Source: DAOPXV01 sp035352535 (lineage in GTDB: Bacteria > Muiribacteriota > UBA9980). From it: a stretch of 37,147 nucleotides of DNA. The DNA lies in assembly GCA_964545075.1 (NCBI GenBank), contig CAZJFS010000030.1:1-37147 (forward strand), read 5' to 3'. Below are positions 1-7,301 of the stretch, piece by piece (positions within the stretch are counted from its first letter, which is position 1; every line of letters starts with the position of its first letter). The notes below the pieces were generated by a model. The model was not told where the DNA came from. It saw only the letters and a program-made list of their open reading frames with translations, and did no database searches. The position numbers were made by a program, and so were the translations under genes.

Positions 1-304
1 GGCTTCCAACATATTCAACAGGCCTTCGGTGCGGGTGGCCGATAGCGTGAATTTCATTTTTTGTTTTTATTACGCCGCGTTCGGGATGCATTAGATTTTC
101 TATGATTTTATTGATCGCGACTTCATGATTTTTTAAAGGAAGGATTTCTTTAAATTTATCTTTGCCGGGCACTTCATAATTTGAGATGCCATCTTCTGAT
201 CCTATTTTTTCGCAAAGGCCCTTGGCTATGAAATGACCTTTTTCTGAATCTATGAGCTGGAATTTTACCGACGATGAACCGCAGTTTAAAACTAGTATGT
301 TCAT
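1..304 (-). CDS. ackA: Acetate kinase, N-terminal part (runs off window)
   Basis: Acetate kinase interconverts acetyl phosphate plus ADP with acetate plus ATP in the cytoplasm and is a hallmark of fermentative acetate production. About 101 codons are present, starting with the family's phosphate-binding N-terminus (MNILVLNCGSSSVKFQLID). The ATG at 304 is preceded by a GGGAG Shine-Dalgarno at 316-320 (read on the minus strand). The protein reaches the conserved Gly-His at residues 89-90, but the Arg and the Val-Val-His-Gly-Gly-Glu that should follow are not recognisable. The last roughly 30 bases at the window edge may therefore be misassembled or frameshifted. No partner such as pta is visible. 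Confidence 0.88.
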   Translation of the reverse strand, partial: MNILVLNCGSSSVKFQLIDSEKGHFIAKGLCEKIGSEDGISNYEVPGKDKFKEILPLKNHEVAINKIIENLMHPERGVIKTKNEIHAIGHPHRRPVEYVGS

Positions 305-337
305 TTTTTTAATCACTCCCTATTAAAGTTGTAAAAA

Positions 338-366
338 ATTTTATTCCAATCCGGTTTATTTGTCAA
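338..366 (-). promoter_or_regulatory. Sigma-70 promoter of ackA
   Basis: Read on the minus strand, TTGACA (366-361) is separated by 17 bases from TAAAAT (343-338). The spacing is ideal and only one base of twelve differs from consensus. Transcription should begin near 331 and give a leader of about 30 bases carrying the GGGAG Shine-Dalgarno. Confidence 0.75.
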
Positions 367-535
367 CATAAAATTTAATAATTATGAAAATTTAATAATG
401 TGTTTTTAACTTTATTTTTAAGATAGTTGAAAAATTGATTTCAGGGATATTTTTAGTTTTTTTATGAAAAGGCAAAACTAATATTTTAAAAAAATGGCAT
501 TCAAGTTTTATGTCGCAAAAACATGGTTGGATTTC

Positions 536-564
536 TTGACAAAGGTTAAGTTATCTAATATAAT
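536..564 (+). promoter_or_regulatory. Exact-consensus sigma-70 promoter
   Basis: TTGACA (536-541), a 17-base spacer and TATAAT (559-564) match the sigma-70 consensus at all twelve positions. The predicted start is near 571, giving a leader of about 80 bases before the ATG at 650. Such a promoter predicts strong constitutive transcription. Confidence 0.85.
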
Positions 565-649
565 TAGCACAATACATAAAAAATCGGAAAATAAGCTTGA
601 AAATTTTAAATGAATGCATTTTTATTATATGAGGCTGGAGGGGATAAAT

Positions 650-1798
650 ATGAAAAGAAGGAATATAAATAATTATATTTCACTAATCGTTATTTTTTCA
701 TTCTGCGTTTCGCTTTTTTCACCTTTTATTTTGTCATCTTATGCCGGATCTGAGAACGATACTTCCGTAGCTTCGGAACAAACCGCCGCGCCAGCTAAAA
801 GCAAAAATATTATCAGCAGCGTTATTGATAAGCTGAAACCTTCAGACGGTCTTACCATCGGCGAACGGGCTTCGAACATGGTCGACAAGATAAAAACCGG
901 CGAACCTATTCTCGATACCAAGGGCGGAAAGATCGATTATTCAGGGATGTCTTCGACCGGCGCCGCGCTTGAAGCGGGAAAGATTTCGGTTAAAAATGCA
1001 TTTTCAGTTAAAAATATAGGCTTTTCCGCTGCCTCGACCGTTGGCATGAATTTATTCGAGCAGGTCAAAAACGGCGAGAAGCTCGATATTGGAAAAGCGG
1101 CGAGTGAACTGGCTACTGGTAAATATATAGGTTCTTTAATAGGTTCCGGTCTCGGCTCGGCCGCCGGCTCGGCGCTTGGAACTCTTATGGCCACAAGTAT
1201 TCCAGTTGTAGGGCCTATTCTTGGAGCGTTCATGCCTTCACTTTTTTCAATGACGGCTGGCGCCATGGCGGGACAGATGGGTTCGGACATAGATAGCGGT
1301 AAAATTCCGTCGTTCAAAAGGGCATGGGCCGCAATAGACAAGGTCGATCTTGTCGGGCGCGTTGTCGGCACTACGGTCGGGGCCGCCATCGGCTCGCTGC
1401 TTTTACCTGGCATCGGAACGGCTATAGGAAGTTTCCTCGGCGGCATCATCGGAAGCAAGATCGCCGGCCTTTTTAAGAAAAAAGAGACTACCGGGAAAGT
1501 TAATAAAACCGATAACGTACGATATGGCGTGGATCCCGGCACGACGCTAAACGTGGTGCCGATCGCCGATCCTTCGCTTTATTTATTGTATGGTTCCGAA
1601 GAAATAAAACTCGGCACGCGCGCCAAGGAACTGAAAGATAAAGTCGTCAACGCTTATAGAAGATACGTACAGCTTCTTTCGTCGAATAAGGCCACTTCCG
1701 CTGAATGCCAGAGTGCCGTGAATGATTATAAACGGACGGTCTCCGAATATCAAACGTATATAAAGGCGGTTTTGAGCGAAAGCAAAGCGAGCGATTAA
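650..1798 (+). CDS. Secreted glycine-zipper protein with C-terminal helical hairpin
   Basis: Not assigned to a named family. I chose ATG 650 because a GGAGGGG Shine-Dalgarno lies at 637-643; an upstream in-frame ATG at 614 has none. The 382-residue product has a clear signal peptide (hydrophobic residues about 10-28, likely cleavage after Ser-Tyr-Ala). Two long Gly/Ala/Ser-rich hydrophobic stretches with GxxxG periodicity occupy roughly residues 160-225 and 235-280, like glycine-zipper membrane proteins. The stretch ends in three lysines. The last about 55 residues form a charged helical hairpin that aligns without gaps to the N-terminus of the secreted protein at 28127-29464. It probably acts in the periplasm or outer membrane; the function is unknown. 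Confidence 0.75.
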   Translation: MKRRNINNYISLIVIFSFCVSLFSPFILSSYAGSENDTSVASEQTAAPAKSKNIISSVIDKLKPSDGLTIGERASNMVDKIKTGEPILDTKGGKIDYSGMSSTGAALEAGKISVKNAFSVKNIGFSAASTVGMNLFEQVKNGEKLDIGKAASELATGKYIGSLIGSGLGSAAGSALGTLMATSIPVVGPILGAFMPSLFSMTAGAMAGQMGSDIDSGKIPSFKRAWAAIDKVDLVGRVVGTTVGAAIGSLLLPGIGTAIGSFLGGIIGSKIAGLFKKKETTGKVNKTDNVRYGVDPGTTLNVVPIADPSLYLLYGSEEIKLGTRAKELKDKVVNAYRRYVQLLSSNKATSAECQSAVNDYKRTVSEYQTYIKAVLSESKASD

Positions 1799-1816
1799 GT
1801 TTCGTATAATTAATCC

Positions 1817-1845
1817 TTGACTTCAGGCTTGAAATTAGGTATAAT
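1817..1845 (+). promoter_or_regulatory. Sigma-70 promoter of the ffh operon
   Basis: TTGACT (1817-1822), a 17-base spacer and TATAAT (1840-1845) lie just upstream of ffh. Transcription should start near 1852, about 24 bases before the ATG, leaving room only for the TGGAG Shine-Dalgarno. Confidence 0.8.
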
Positions 1846-1875
1846 TAGCTGTCAAATTTTTACTCTGGAGAAATT

Positions 1876-3216
1876 ATGTTTCAAAGTTTAACCGAAAAAC
1901 TTCAGAATGTTTTTAAGAACCTGCGCGGAATGGGCAGGCTTACCGAACAGAACATCCAGGACGCCCTTAAAGAAGTAAAATTGGCCCTTTTAGAGGCCGA
2001 CGTCAACTTCAAGGTCGTTAAATCCTTCATCGACGCGGTCCGTGAAAAGTCAGTCGGTCAGGAAGTTCTCAATTCGCTTACGCCGGCGCAGCAGGTCATC
2101 AAGATCGTTCATGACGAACTGATAAACATAATCGGCAGCAAAGAAGAAAAGATAATTCTCGGCGGAAAGACGCCTCACGTTATATTGATCTGCGGTCTTC
2201 AGGGTTCCGGTAAAACCACGTCCTGCGGAAAGCTTGCCGCATATCTGCGTAAAAAAGGGCATCGCCCGATGATGGCCGCCTGTGATATATACAGGCCAGC
2301 GGCTATAAAACAACTCGAGGTCATAGGTGCGCAGCTTAATATTCCCGTTTTTTCAATGGGAAATCAGGTTTCGCCCGTAGAGATAGTTAAAAACGCCCGT
2401 GATAAAGCTACGGCTGAAGCATGCGACGTGCTTATCGTCGATACGGCCGGCCGCCTTCATATAGACGAAGAACTGATGAAAGAATTAAAGGACATAGTCG
2501 CCGCGGTCGAGCCTGAAGAAACGCTTCTGGTGGTTGACGCGATGACCGGTCAGGACGCCGTTAACATGTCCAAACAATTCAACGATATGCTGCCGATAAC
2601 CGGCTTCGTTATGACAAAGTTAGACGGCGACGCTCGCGGCGGAGCCGCTCTTTCGATACGCCATATAACCGGGAAGCCAATAAAATTGATTGGCCTTGGC
2701 GAAAAATTGGACGCCCTTGAGCCTTTCCATCCGGAGCGCATGGCGTCGAGAATATTAGGAATGGGCGATATACTTTCTCTTATCGAAAAGGCCCAGTCCA
2801 ACATGGATCTGGATAAAATGAAGGAACTCGAAAAAAGCATGCGCGAGGAGTCCTTCAATTTCGAACAGTTCCTCGCTCAGATGGAACAAATCCAGAAAAT
2901 GGGACCGCTGGATCAGCTTCTCGGAATGATACCGGGTTTTTCATCCATGCCACAGATGAAGGACGTTAAGATCGACGAAAAAGATATTGAACATATAAAA
3001 GCGATAATACGCTCGATGACGGCCAAGGAAAGAAAATCTCCCGCTATAATAGACGGTTCGAGGCGTAAGAGGATATCCGAAGGCTCGGGCCGCTCCGTTC
3101 AGGAAGTCAATAAACTTCTGAAACAGTTCGAACAGACCAAGAAAATGATGAAACAGATGAGCAAGATGTCCGGTATGTTCGGAAAATTTGCGGGAAAGAT
3201 GCCTTTCGGCAAATAA
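1876..3216 (+). CDS. ffh: Signal recognition particle protein Ffh (SRP54)
   Basis: Ffh is the GTPase that binds 4.5S RNA and signal sequences of nascent membrane proteins and docks at FtsY. At 446 residues it has the normal length. The N-terminal four-helix bundle comes first, then the G domain with the P-loop GLQGSGKT at 107-114, a DTAGR motif near 189 and TKLDG near 247. The C-terminal M domain (about 300-446) is rich in methionine, as expected for signal-peptide binding. The start is supported by TGGAG six bases upstream. It is the first gene of a translation/export operon, with rpsP following after 74 bases; ffh next to rpsP is a common bacterial order. Confidence 0.97.
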   Translation: MFQSLTEKLQNVFKNLRGMGRLTEQNIQDALKEVKLALLEADVNFKVVKSFIDAVREKSVGQEVLNSLTPAQQVIKIVHDELINIIGSKEEKIILGGKTPHVILICGLQGSGKTTSCGKLAAYLRKKGHRPMMAACDIYRPAAIKQLEVIGAQLNIPVFSMGNQVSPVEIVKNARDKATAEACDVLIVDTAGRLHIDEELMKELKDIVAAVEPEETLLVVDAMTGQDAVNMSKQFNDMLPITGFVMTKLDGDARGGAALSIRHITGKPIKLIGLGEKLDALEPFHPERMASRILGMGDILSLIEKAQSNMDLDKMKELEKSMREESFNFEQFLAQMEQIQKMGPLDQLLGMIPGFSSMPQMKDVKIDEKDIEHIKAIIRSMTAKERKSPAIIDGSRRKRISEGSGRSVQEVNKLLKQFEQTKKMMKQMSKMSGMFGKFAGKMPFGK

Positions 3217-3290
3217 TATTTCAGATTGAATTTTAAAACCAGGCGAATATATATAACCTTGGAACATTCAAAGATAAAGGAGGTGAAACA

Positions 3291-3590
3291 ATGGCAGTTA
3301 TTATAAGGCTTAAAAGAATAGGCGCTCACAAAACTCCTAACTACAGACTCGTAGCCGCTGACTCACGCTGCCGCCGCGACGGTAAGTTTATCGAGGAACT
3401 CGGTTTTTACAATCCGTTGACGAAGCCTCACCAGCTCGTTGTCGATAAAGACAATTTCGTTAAATGGCTCAAGAACGGCGCTCAGATGTCAGACACGGTC
3501 AGGACGCTCGTGCAGCCCCTCGGAATACTGAAAGCTTTCCACGAAGAAAAAGTCGCGATCGCGAAAACTAAAAAAGAAGCGAAAGCGTAG
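3291..3590 (+). CDS. rpsP: 30S ribosomal protein S16
   Basis: This is an assembly protein of the small ribosomal subunit. The 99-residue product has the diagnostic N-terminus (AVIIRLKRIGAHKTPNYR) and the RDGKFIEELGFYNP block. A near-perfect Shine-Dalgarno, AAGGAGGTGA at 3277-3286, precedes the ATG. It sits between ffh and khpA, the usual place in Firmicutes and many other phyla. Its 3' end contains a sequence complementary to the downstream stem-loop (see the rpsP-khpA intergenic finding). Confidence 0.97.
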   Translation: MAVIIRLKRIGAHKTPNYRLVAADSRCRRDGKFIEELGFYNPLTKPHQLVVDKDNFVKWLKNGAQMSDTVRTLVQPLGILKAFHEEKVAIAKTKKEAKA

Positions 3591-3637
3591 TTAAGATTAA
3601 CGCCGCGCCACGCCCACGTCACCTGAAGTTCGGTTGT

Positions 3638-3659
3638 ACGCTTTCTTAAGTGAAAGCGT
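3638..3659 (+). other. Stem-loop in the rpsP-khpA spacer
   Basis: ACGCTTTC (3638-3645) and GAAAGCGT (3652-3659) form an exact 8-bp stem with a 6-base loop. No U-tract follows directly, so it is not a typical terminator. It could limit read-through or protect the rpsP mRNA 3' end. The left arm can also pair with the end of rpsP. Confidence 0.5.
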
Positions 3660-3738
3660 CTCTGAAGTATCAAGTGAAGTTTCTTTTTAATTTGATATAT
3701 ACTAATCCTGTTATTTCAGGACCCGGAGGTACTAGAAA

Positions 3739-3969
3739 ATGAAAGACTTGATCTCGCTTATAGTTAAATCATTAGTTGATAAAACGGACCAGATCGAAAT
3801 AAAAGAAATTTCAGGTGAGAAGACCTTGATGTACGAAGTTAAGGTCGCAACCGAGGACGTCGGTAAAATTATAGGTAAGCACGGCCGCACGATCAACGCT
3901 ATCAGAACGATATTACGTTCTTCGACAACCAAGGACAGCAAGAAGGTAATTCTTGAAGTCCTTCAATAA
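3739..3969 (+). CDS. khpA: KH-domain RNA-binding protein KhpA
   Basis: This small single-KH protein (76 residues; YlqC in Bacillus) binds RNA and in Gram-positives works with KhpB in cell-division and envelope control. The KH signature VGKIIGKHGRTINAIR is intact, with the GKHG loop that grips nucleic acid. A CCCGGAGGT Shine-Dalgarno precedes the ATG. The position between rpsP and rimM is the classical one. Confidence 0.93.
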   Translation: MKDLISLIVKSLVDKTDQIEIKEISGEKTLMYEVKVATEDVGKIIGKHGRTINAIRTILRSSTTKDSKKVILEVLQ

Positions 3970-3987
3970 GGCGGAGAAAACGTTATA

Positions 3988-4584
3988 ATGCCGACTAATT
4001 TATCGTTTGTCGCGATCGGTCAGATAGTGAAGCCTCACGGGGTTTTTGGCGAGTTCAAATTGTTGCCGCTTACCGATTTCGTTGAAGAGAGGTTTTCGGC
4101 TTTATCGGAATTTTATCTTCTTAAAGACGATAGATCGAATATCAGTGACGCGTCACCGCAAGGTGACGCATCACGCATATTTGAGGGGTCGGCAATGGCG
4201 GATGGAGATGTCCGTAAATGTACCGTGAAATCGGTTAAAATGTCTCCAAAGTATGTCATTGTGGGTTCGCCCGAGATAAAGCTGGACGATGTCGAGAGGC
4301 TCCGCGGAAGTTTTATCTATATAAGAAAAGAAGACGCGATGAAGCTTTCCGAGAACCAGTTCTATCCTTATCAGCTTGTCGGAATGACCGTCGTCGACGT
4401 GGCGACCGGCGAGGCGGTAGGAGAAGTGACCGAAGCCATGAACGGCATAGGGAACGATGCTATCGAGATATGCTTTAATGGTGCGAAGAACGCCGTGCTT
4501 GTGCCTTTCGTGAAAGAGTTCGTTAAAAAAATAGACTTCGATCAGCACCGCATTTATATAAACGTCATGGAGGGACTCATATAA
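3988..4584 (+). CDS. rimM: Ribosome maturation factor RimM, with in-frame insertion
   Basis: RimM binds S19 and helps 30S head assembly. The N-terminal beta-barrel (IGQIVKPHGVFGEFK) and the C-terminal PRC-barrel (YPYQLVGMTVVD through the VPFVKEFVKKID block) are complete. At 198 residues it is about 28 longer than usual. The excess lies at about residues 49-76, between the YLLKD and RKCTVKSVK strands, and is encoded by a stretch containing a palindromic element (separate entry). The start is an ATG 18 bases after khpA. The stop codon overlaps the inferred AUA start of trmD. Confidence 0.93.
   Translation: MPTNLSFVAIGQIVKPHGVFGEFKLLPLTDFVEERFSALSEFYLLKDDRSNISDASPQGDASRIFEGSAMADGDVRKCTVKSVKMSPKYVIVGSPEIKLDDVERLRGSFIYIRKEDAMKLSENQFYPYQLVGMTVVDVATGEAVGEVTEAMNGIGNDAIEICFNGAKNAVLVPFVKEFVKKIDFDQHRIYINVMEGLI
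4145..4174 (+). repeat. Palindromic element inside rimM
   Basis: Arms GTGACGCGTCACC (4145-4157) and GGTGACGCATCAC (4162-4174) pair with a single mismatch and enclose a GCAA loop, a stable GNRA-type tetraloop. It falls exactly in the extra loop of RimM and keeps the reading frame. It looks like a REP-like or palindromic-element insertion tolerated in a protein surface loop. No second copy was seen in this window. Confidence 0.6.
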
Positions 4585-5342
4585 AATTTTCCATAATTAC
4601 CCTTTTCCCGGAATTTTTTGAAAGTCCTTTTAATACGAGCATAATCAGGCGGGCCCGCAAGAATTCTCTTGTCGATATCAACACCATCAATTTGAGAGAT
4701 TTCACCGACGATCCCCATCGCACCGTCGATGATTATCCTTATGGCGGCGGATGCGGTATGGTAATGATGCCCGGGCCGATAAAACTTGCGCTCGATTCGG
4801 CCGCGTCAGGGCTTAACGTGAAGGAAACGAAAAGGGTTTCGATTTATCTGACGCCTCAGGGAAGGCTTTTAAAACAAAGCATTGTGGACAGTTTTTTGGA
4901 ATATGACGAACTGGTTATATTTTGCGGTCATTATGAAGATATAGACAAAAGGGCTCGCGATCTTTTTGATATGGAATTGTCGGTCGGTGACTACGTGCTT
5001 TCGGGCGGCGAGTTCGGGGCGCTATTGCTTGTCGACGCGATCACCCGTAAGATACCCGGAGCTCTTGGAAATCCTGACTCGGCGGTATCGGATTCGTTTT
5101 CAGAGGACGCGAGGCTTTTCGATTGCCCTCATTACACCAGGCCGCCCGTCTGGGAAGGCAAGAGAGTGCCGGAGGTCTTGATGTCGGGCGATCACAAAAG
5201 AATTGAAACATATCGCAGGGCGAGAGCTATAATAAACACCATGAAGGTGCGTCCCGATCTTTTGAAGCCCTCCGATCTTGATAAAAAAGACTATAAGATA
5301 CTTAAGGAATATTTCCGCTGGTATCATTGTTACGAGGAATAA
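4581..5342 (+). CDS. trmD: tRNA (guanine-N1)-methyltransferase TrmD, AUA start
   Basis: TrmD methylates G37 of tRNA using SAM and prevents +1 frameshifting. The first in-frame ATG is at 4692, but the conserved family N-terminus is encoded upstream: from 4581 the reading gives (I)KFSIITLFPEFFESPFNTS, leading into IIRRAR and the DDYPYGGGCGMVM motif. No ATG, GTG or TTG fits. Codon 4581-4583 is ATA, overlaps the rimM stop, and has GGAGGG at 4569-4574 six bases away. I therefore place the start at AUA, giving 253 residues, the normal length. The knot motifs SVGDYVLSGGE and the C-terminal RPPVWEGKRVPEVL block are intact. A sequencing error (ATG to ATA) is the alternative. Confidence 0.93.
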   Translation: MKFSIITLFPEFFESPFNTSIIRRARKNSLVDINTINLRDFTDDPHRTVDDYPYGGGCGMVMMPGPIKLALDSAASGLNVKETKRVSIYLTPQGRLLKQSIVDSFLEYDELVIFCGHYEDIDKRARDLFDMELSVGDYVLSGGEFGALLLVDAITRKIPGALGNPDSAVSDSFSEDARLFDCPHYTRPPVWEGKRVPEVLMSGDHKRIETYRRARAIINTMKVRPDLLKPSDLDKKDYKILKEYFRWYHCYEE

Positions 5343-5344
5343 AA

Positions 5345-5983
5345 GTGTCGGGCATCAAAGAATTTTTCAGGGCGAAACTTTATATCGGCCTGGTTCATTA
5401 TCCAATAGTGAGCAAGGATGGCCGGATCACGCAGACTTCGGTAACGAATCTGGATGTCCATGATATCGCTCGTACCGCAAGGACTTACGATCTTTCCGGT
5501 TATTATCTTATCGCTCCGGCGGAAAATCAGCTCGGTCTTTTGAAAAAAATAATAGGCCACTGGTCTGAAGGGTTCGGCCTTGAATATAACAGCGATCGTT
5601 CCGAGGCGCTTTCTTTGATCAGGATATCTCCATCTATTTCGGACGCCGTGTCTCAAATTGGAAGAGAAACCGGCCGTGAAGTAAGAACCGTCGTGACCGA
5701 CGCGAAGATACACGAAAATAATTCGCGAAATATATCTTGCATTTCGCTTCAAAATATGTTAAAATTAAACGATTTGAGTTTTATCTTGCTTTTTGGAACA
5801 GGATGGGGCCTCGCAAATGCGGCGATAGAGAAGGCGGACCATATTTTAGAGCCGATCCGCCCGCTTACCGAGCATGGCTATAATCACCTTTCGGTGAGGG
5901 CGGCCGCTGCCATCATAACCGACCGCATTGTCGGCGAGAACAGTTTCGGGCCAAAAAGCGGCGCAGAAAATATTTCGAAATAA
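5345..5983 (+). CDS. TrmD-linked SAM-dependent RNA methyltransferase (SPOUT-type, PF09936-like)
   Basis: The 212-residue protein resembles the predicted RNA methyltransferases that follow or are fused to trmD in Thermotogae and other anaerobes. The N-terminal KLYIGLVHYPIVSKDG and the C-terminal LLFGTGWGLANAAIEKADHI and LSVRAAAAIITDRI blocks are typical of a knotted SAM site. Its RNA target is unknown. I chose GTG 5345, which has GAGGA at 5334-5338 with six-base spacing, over the TTG at 5327 inside the end of trmD. It lies two bases after the trmD stop, so translation is probably coupled. Confidence 0.85.
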   Translation: MSGIKEFFRAKLYIGLVHYPIVSKDGRITQTSVTNLDVHDIARTARTYDLSGYYLIAPAENQLGLLKKIIGHWSEGFGLEYNSDRSEALSLIRISPSISDAVSQIGRETGREVRTVVTDAKIHENNSRNISCISLQNMLKLNDLSFILLFGTGWGLANAAIEKADHILEPIRPLTEHGYNHLSVRAAAAIITDRIVGENSFGPKSGAENISK

Positions 5984-6028
5984 GAATATACTAAAAAAGT
6001 AATATGCAATAATCGAGGAGGAGCTACA

Positions 6029-6412
6029 ATGGAATTAATCAAAGCAGTTGAAAAAAGTATGGAAAAGAAAGAAGTTCCCTACTTTATTTCGGGCGACACG
6101 GTACGCGTTGACGTTCGCATAATCGAAGAAGACAGCGAAAGGATACAGGCGTTTGAAGGCACGGTAATCGCTAGAAAAAACTCGGGTGTTCGTGAAACGT
6201 TCACCGTAAGAAAAGTTTCCTACGGTACCGGCGTTGAAAGAACATTCTTCCTTCATTCACCGATCATCGCGAAGATCAGCGTTTTAAAGCACGGTAAAGT
6301 AAGACGCGCTAAACTCTATTATCTTAGAGACAAGTTCGGTAAATCAGCGAGAATCGAAGAACGCAAGCCGAACATGAAAACAGCCGCTCCGGCAGCTAAA
6401 AAACAGGCGTAA
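6029..6412 (+). CDS. rplS: 50S ribosomal protein L19
   Basis: L19 lies at the 30S-50S interface. The 127-residue product shows the family signature (GDTVRVDVRIIEEDSERIQ, FEGTVIARKNSGVRETFTVRK, then KVRRAKLYYLR). The C-terminal Ala/Lys tail is poorly conserved in the family. A strong GAGGAGGAG Shine-Dalgarno precedes the ATG. It follows trmD and its companion in the standard order. Confidence 0.97.
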   Translation: MELIKAVEKSMEKKEVPYFISGDTVRVDVRIIEEDSERIQAFEGTVIARKNSGVRETFTVRKVSYGTGVERTFFLHSPIIAKISVLKHGKVRRAKLYYLRDKFGKSARIEERKPNMKTAAPAAKKQA

Positions 6413-6471
6413 TAAATAAAACAGAGACACTGGTTAAATCCTTTGTTGATAGCGGAGAAGCGTAAAGTTAA

Positions 6472-7092
6472 ATGATGGCGACTGAAGAATTAAAAGTCAA
6501 GACCGAGAATGAGGGCGAAAGTGAAAAGTCACTTATGCGCGAAGTGATCGAGACGATAGTACTGGCGGTGATCCTTGCGTTCATCCTCCGTACGTTCGTG
6601 ATACAGGCTTTTTATATACCTTCCGGTTCCATGGAAAACACGCTTCTTCCCGGCGATATGATACTCGTCAACAAGTTTATATATTATTTCACCGACATCA
6701 AGCGCGGCGATATCGTGGTCTTTAAATATCCCAACGACATGACCAAGGACTACATCAAAAGAGTCATAGGGCTTTCGGGCGATACCGTTGAGATAAAGGA
6801 CGGCGACGTTTATATAAACGATAAAAAGACCGAGGAAAAATACACGAAGGAAAAGGCCATAGAAGATCTCGTCATGCACCAGCATATCGAAAAGGACCCG
6901 GTCACGGGCCAGCAAGTAGCGGTGCAGACCGAAACTAAAATGAAGGTTCCTGAAGGTCGTATATTCGTGATGGGCGACAACAGAAATAACAGCCAGGACT
7001 CCAGGTTCTGGGGATGTCTGCCCAAGTCATACCTTAAGGGAAAGGCTTTGACGATTTACTGGCCACTTTCAAGGATCGGTTTCATCAGGTAG
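6472..7092 (+). CDS. lepB: Signal peptidase I
   Basis: This is the membrane serine protease that removes Sec signal peptides. The 206-residue product has an acidic cytoplasmic N-terminus, one membrane segment (about 26-46) and the catalytic serine in SGSM (Ser53). The general-base lysine lies in DYIKRVIG (Lys96), and box E is GDNRNNSQDSR. Two ATG codons are adjacent; the first (6472) is used here with a GGAG upstream. In many genomes rbgA or lepB occupies this slot between rplS and rnhB. It is the last gene before a strong terminator. Confidence 0.96.
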   Translation: MMATEELKVKTENEGESEKSLMREVIETIVLAVILAFILRTFVIQAFYIPSGSMENTLLPGDMILVNKFIYYFTDIKRGDIVVFKYPNDMTKDYIKRVIGLSGDTVEIKDGDVYINDKKTEEKYTKEKAIEDLVMHQHIEKDPVTGQQVAVQTETKMKVPEGRIFVMGDNRNNSQDSRFWGCLPKSYLKGKALTIYWPLSRIGFIR

Positions 7093-7122
7093 GGACTAAT
7101 ACAGCCTAAATAAATATTAAAT

Positions 7123-7157
7123 AAAAGCGCCGGATTATAATCCCGGCGCTTTTTTTA
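7123..7157 (+). terminator. Rho-independent terminator after lepB
   Basis: AGCGCCGG (7126-7133) and CCGGCGCT (7143-7150) pair around a 9-base loop and are followed by seven T residues. This closes the ffh-lepB operon. The following roughly 110 bases (7158-7266) are GC-rich with no gene seen. Confidence 0.9.
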
Positions 7158-7266
7158 ATGCGCCCGTTTATTATACTGGCGTCGCTTCAGGATATGCGCG
7201 TCGCGGTCCGCCGGCTTCATTGCGGGCGCCGCCTCAGGCTCGAAACGGCGGAACTCGGTGAAAAGG

Positions 7267-7295
7267 TTGACTTATATGGTAAAATCTGATAAAAT
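7267..7295 (+). promoter_or_regulatory. Sigma-70 promoter giving a leaderless transcript
   Basis: TTGACT (7267-7272), a 17-base spacer and TAAAAT (7290-7295) lie immediately before the ATG at 7302. The expected start site falls on or within a base or two of the A of the ATG, and no Shine-Dalgarno is present. Confidence 0.7.
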
Positions 7296-7301
7296 ACTAT
7301 T

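Larger units (their letters stand above)
305..649. other. Divergent AT-rich intergenic region
   Basis: This 345-base stretch separates ackA (leftward) from the secreted glycine-zipper gene (rightward). It holds the two facing-away promoters listed separately. Between them, about 367-535, is very AT-rich DNA in which I see no gene, RNA or strong inverted repeat. Confidence 0.6.

Noticed and set aside
937..1542. 201-codon open frame on the minus strand
   Set aside because: It lies entirely inside the glycine-zipper gene. Its Pro/Ala-rich translation is the reverse reading of Gly/Ala codons, and it has no ribosome-binding site.
4692..4694. First in-frame ATG of trmD as the start codon
   Set aside because: It would delete the conserved N-terminal strand and helix of TrmD; the upstream AUA start restores a full-length protein.
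7158..7266. GC-rich stretch with complementary GCGCCCG/CGGGCGC segments
   Set aside because: The segments are 56 bases apart with no supporting structure, and no gene or RNA family was recognised.
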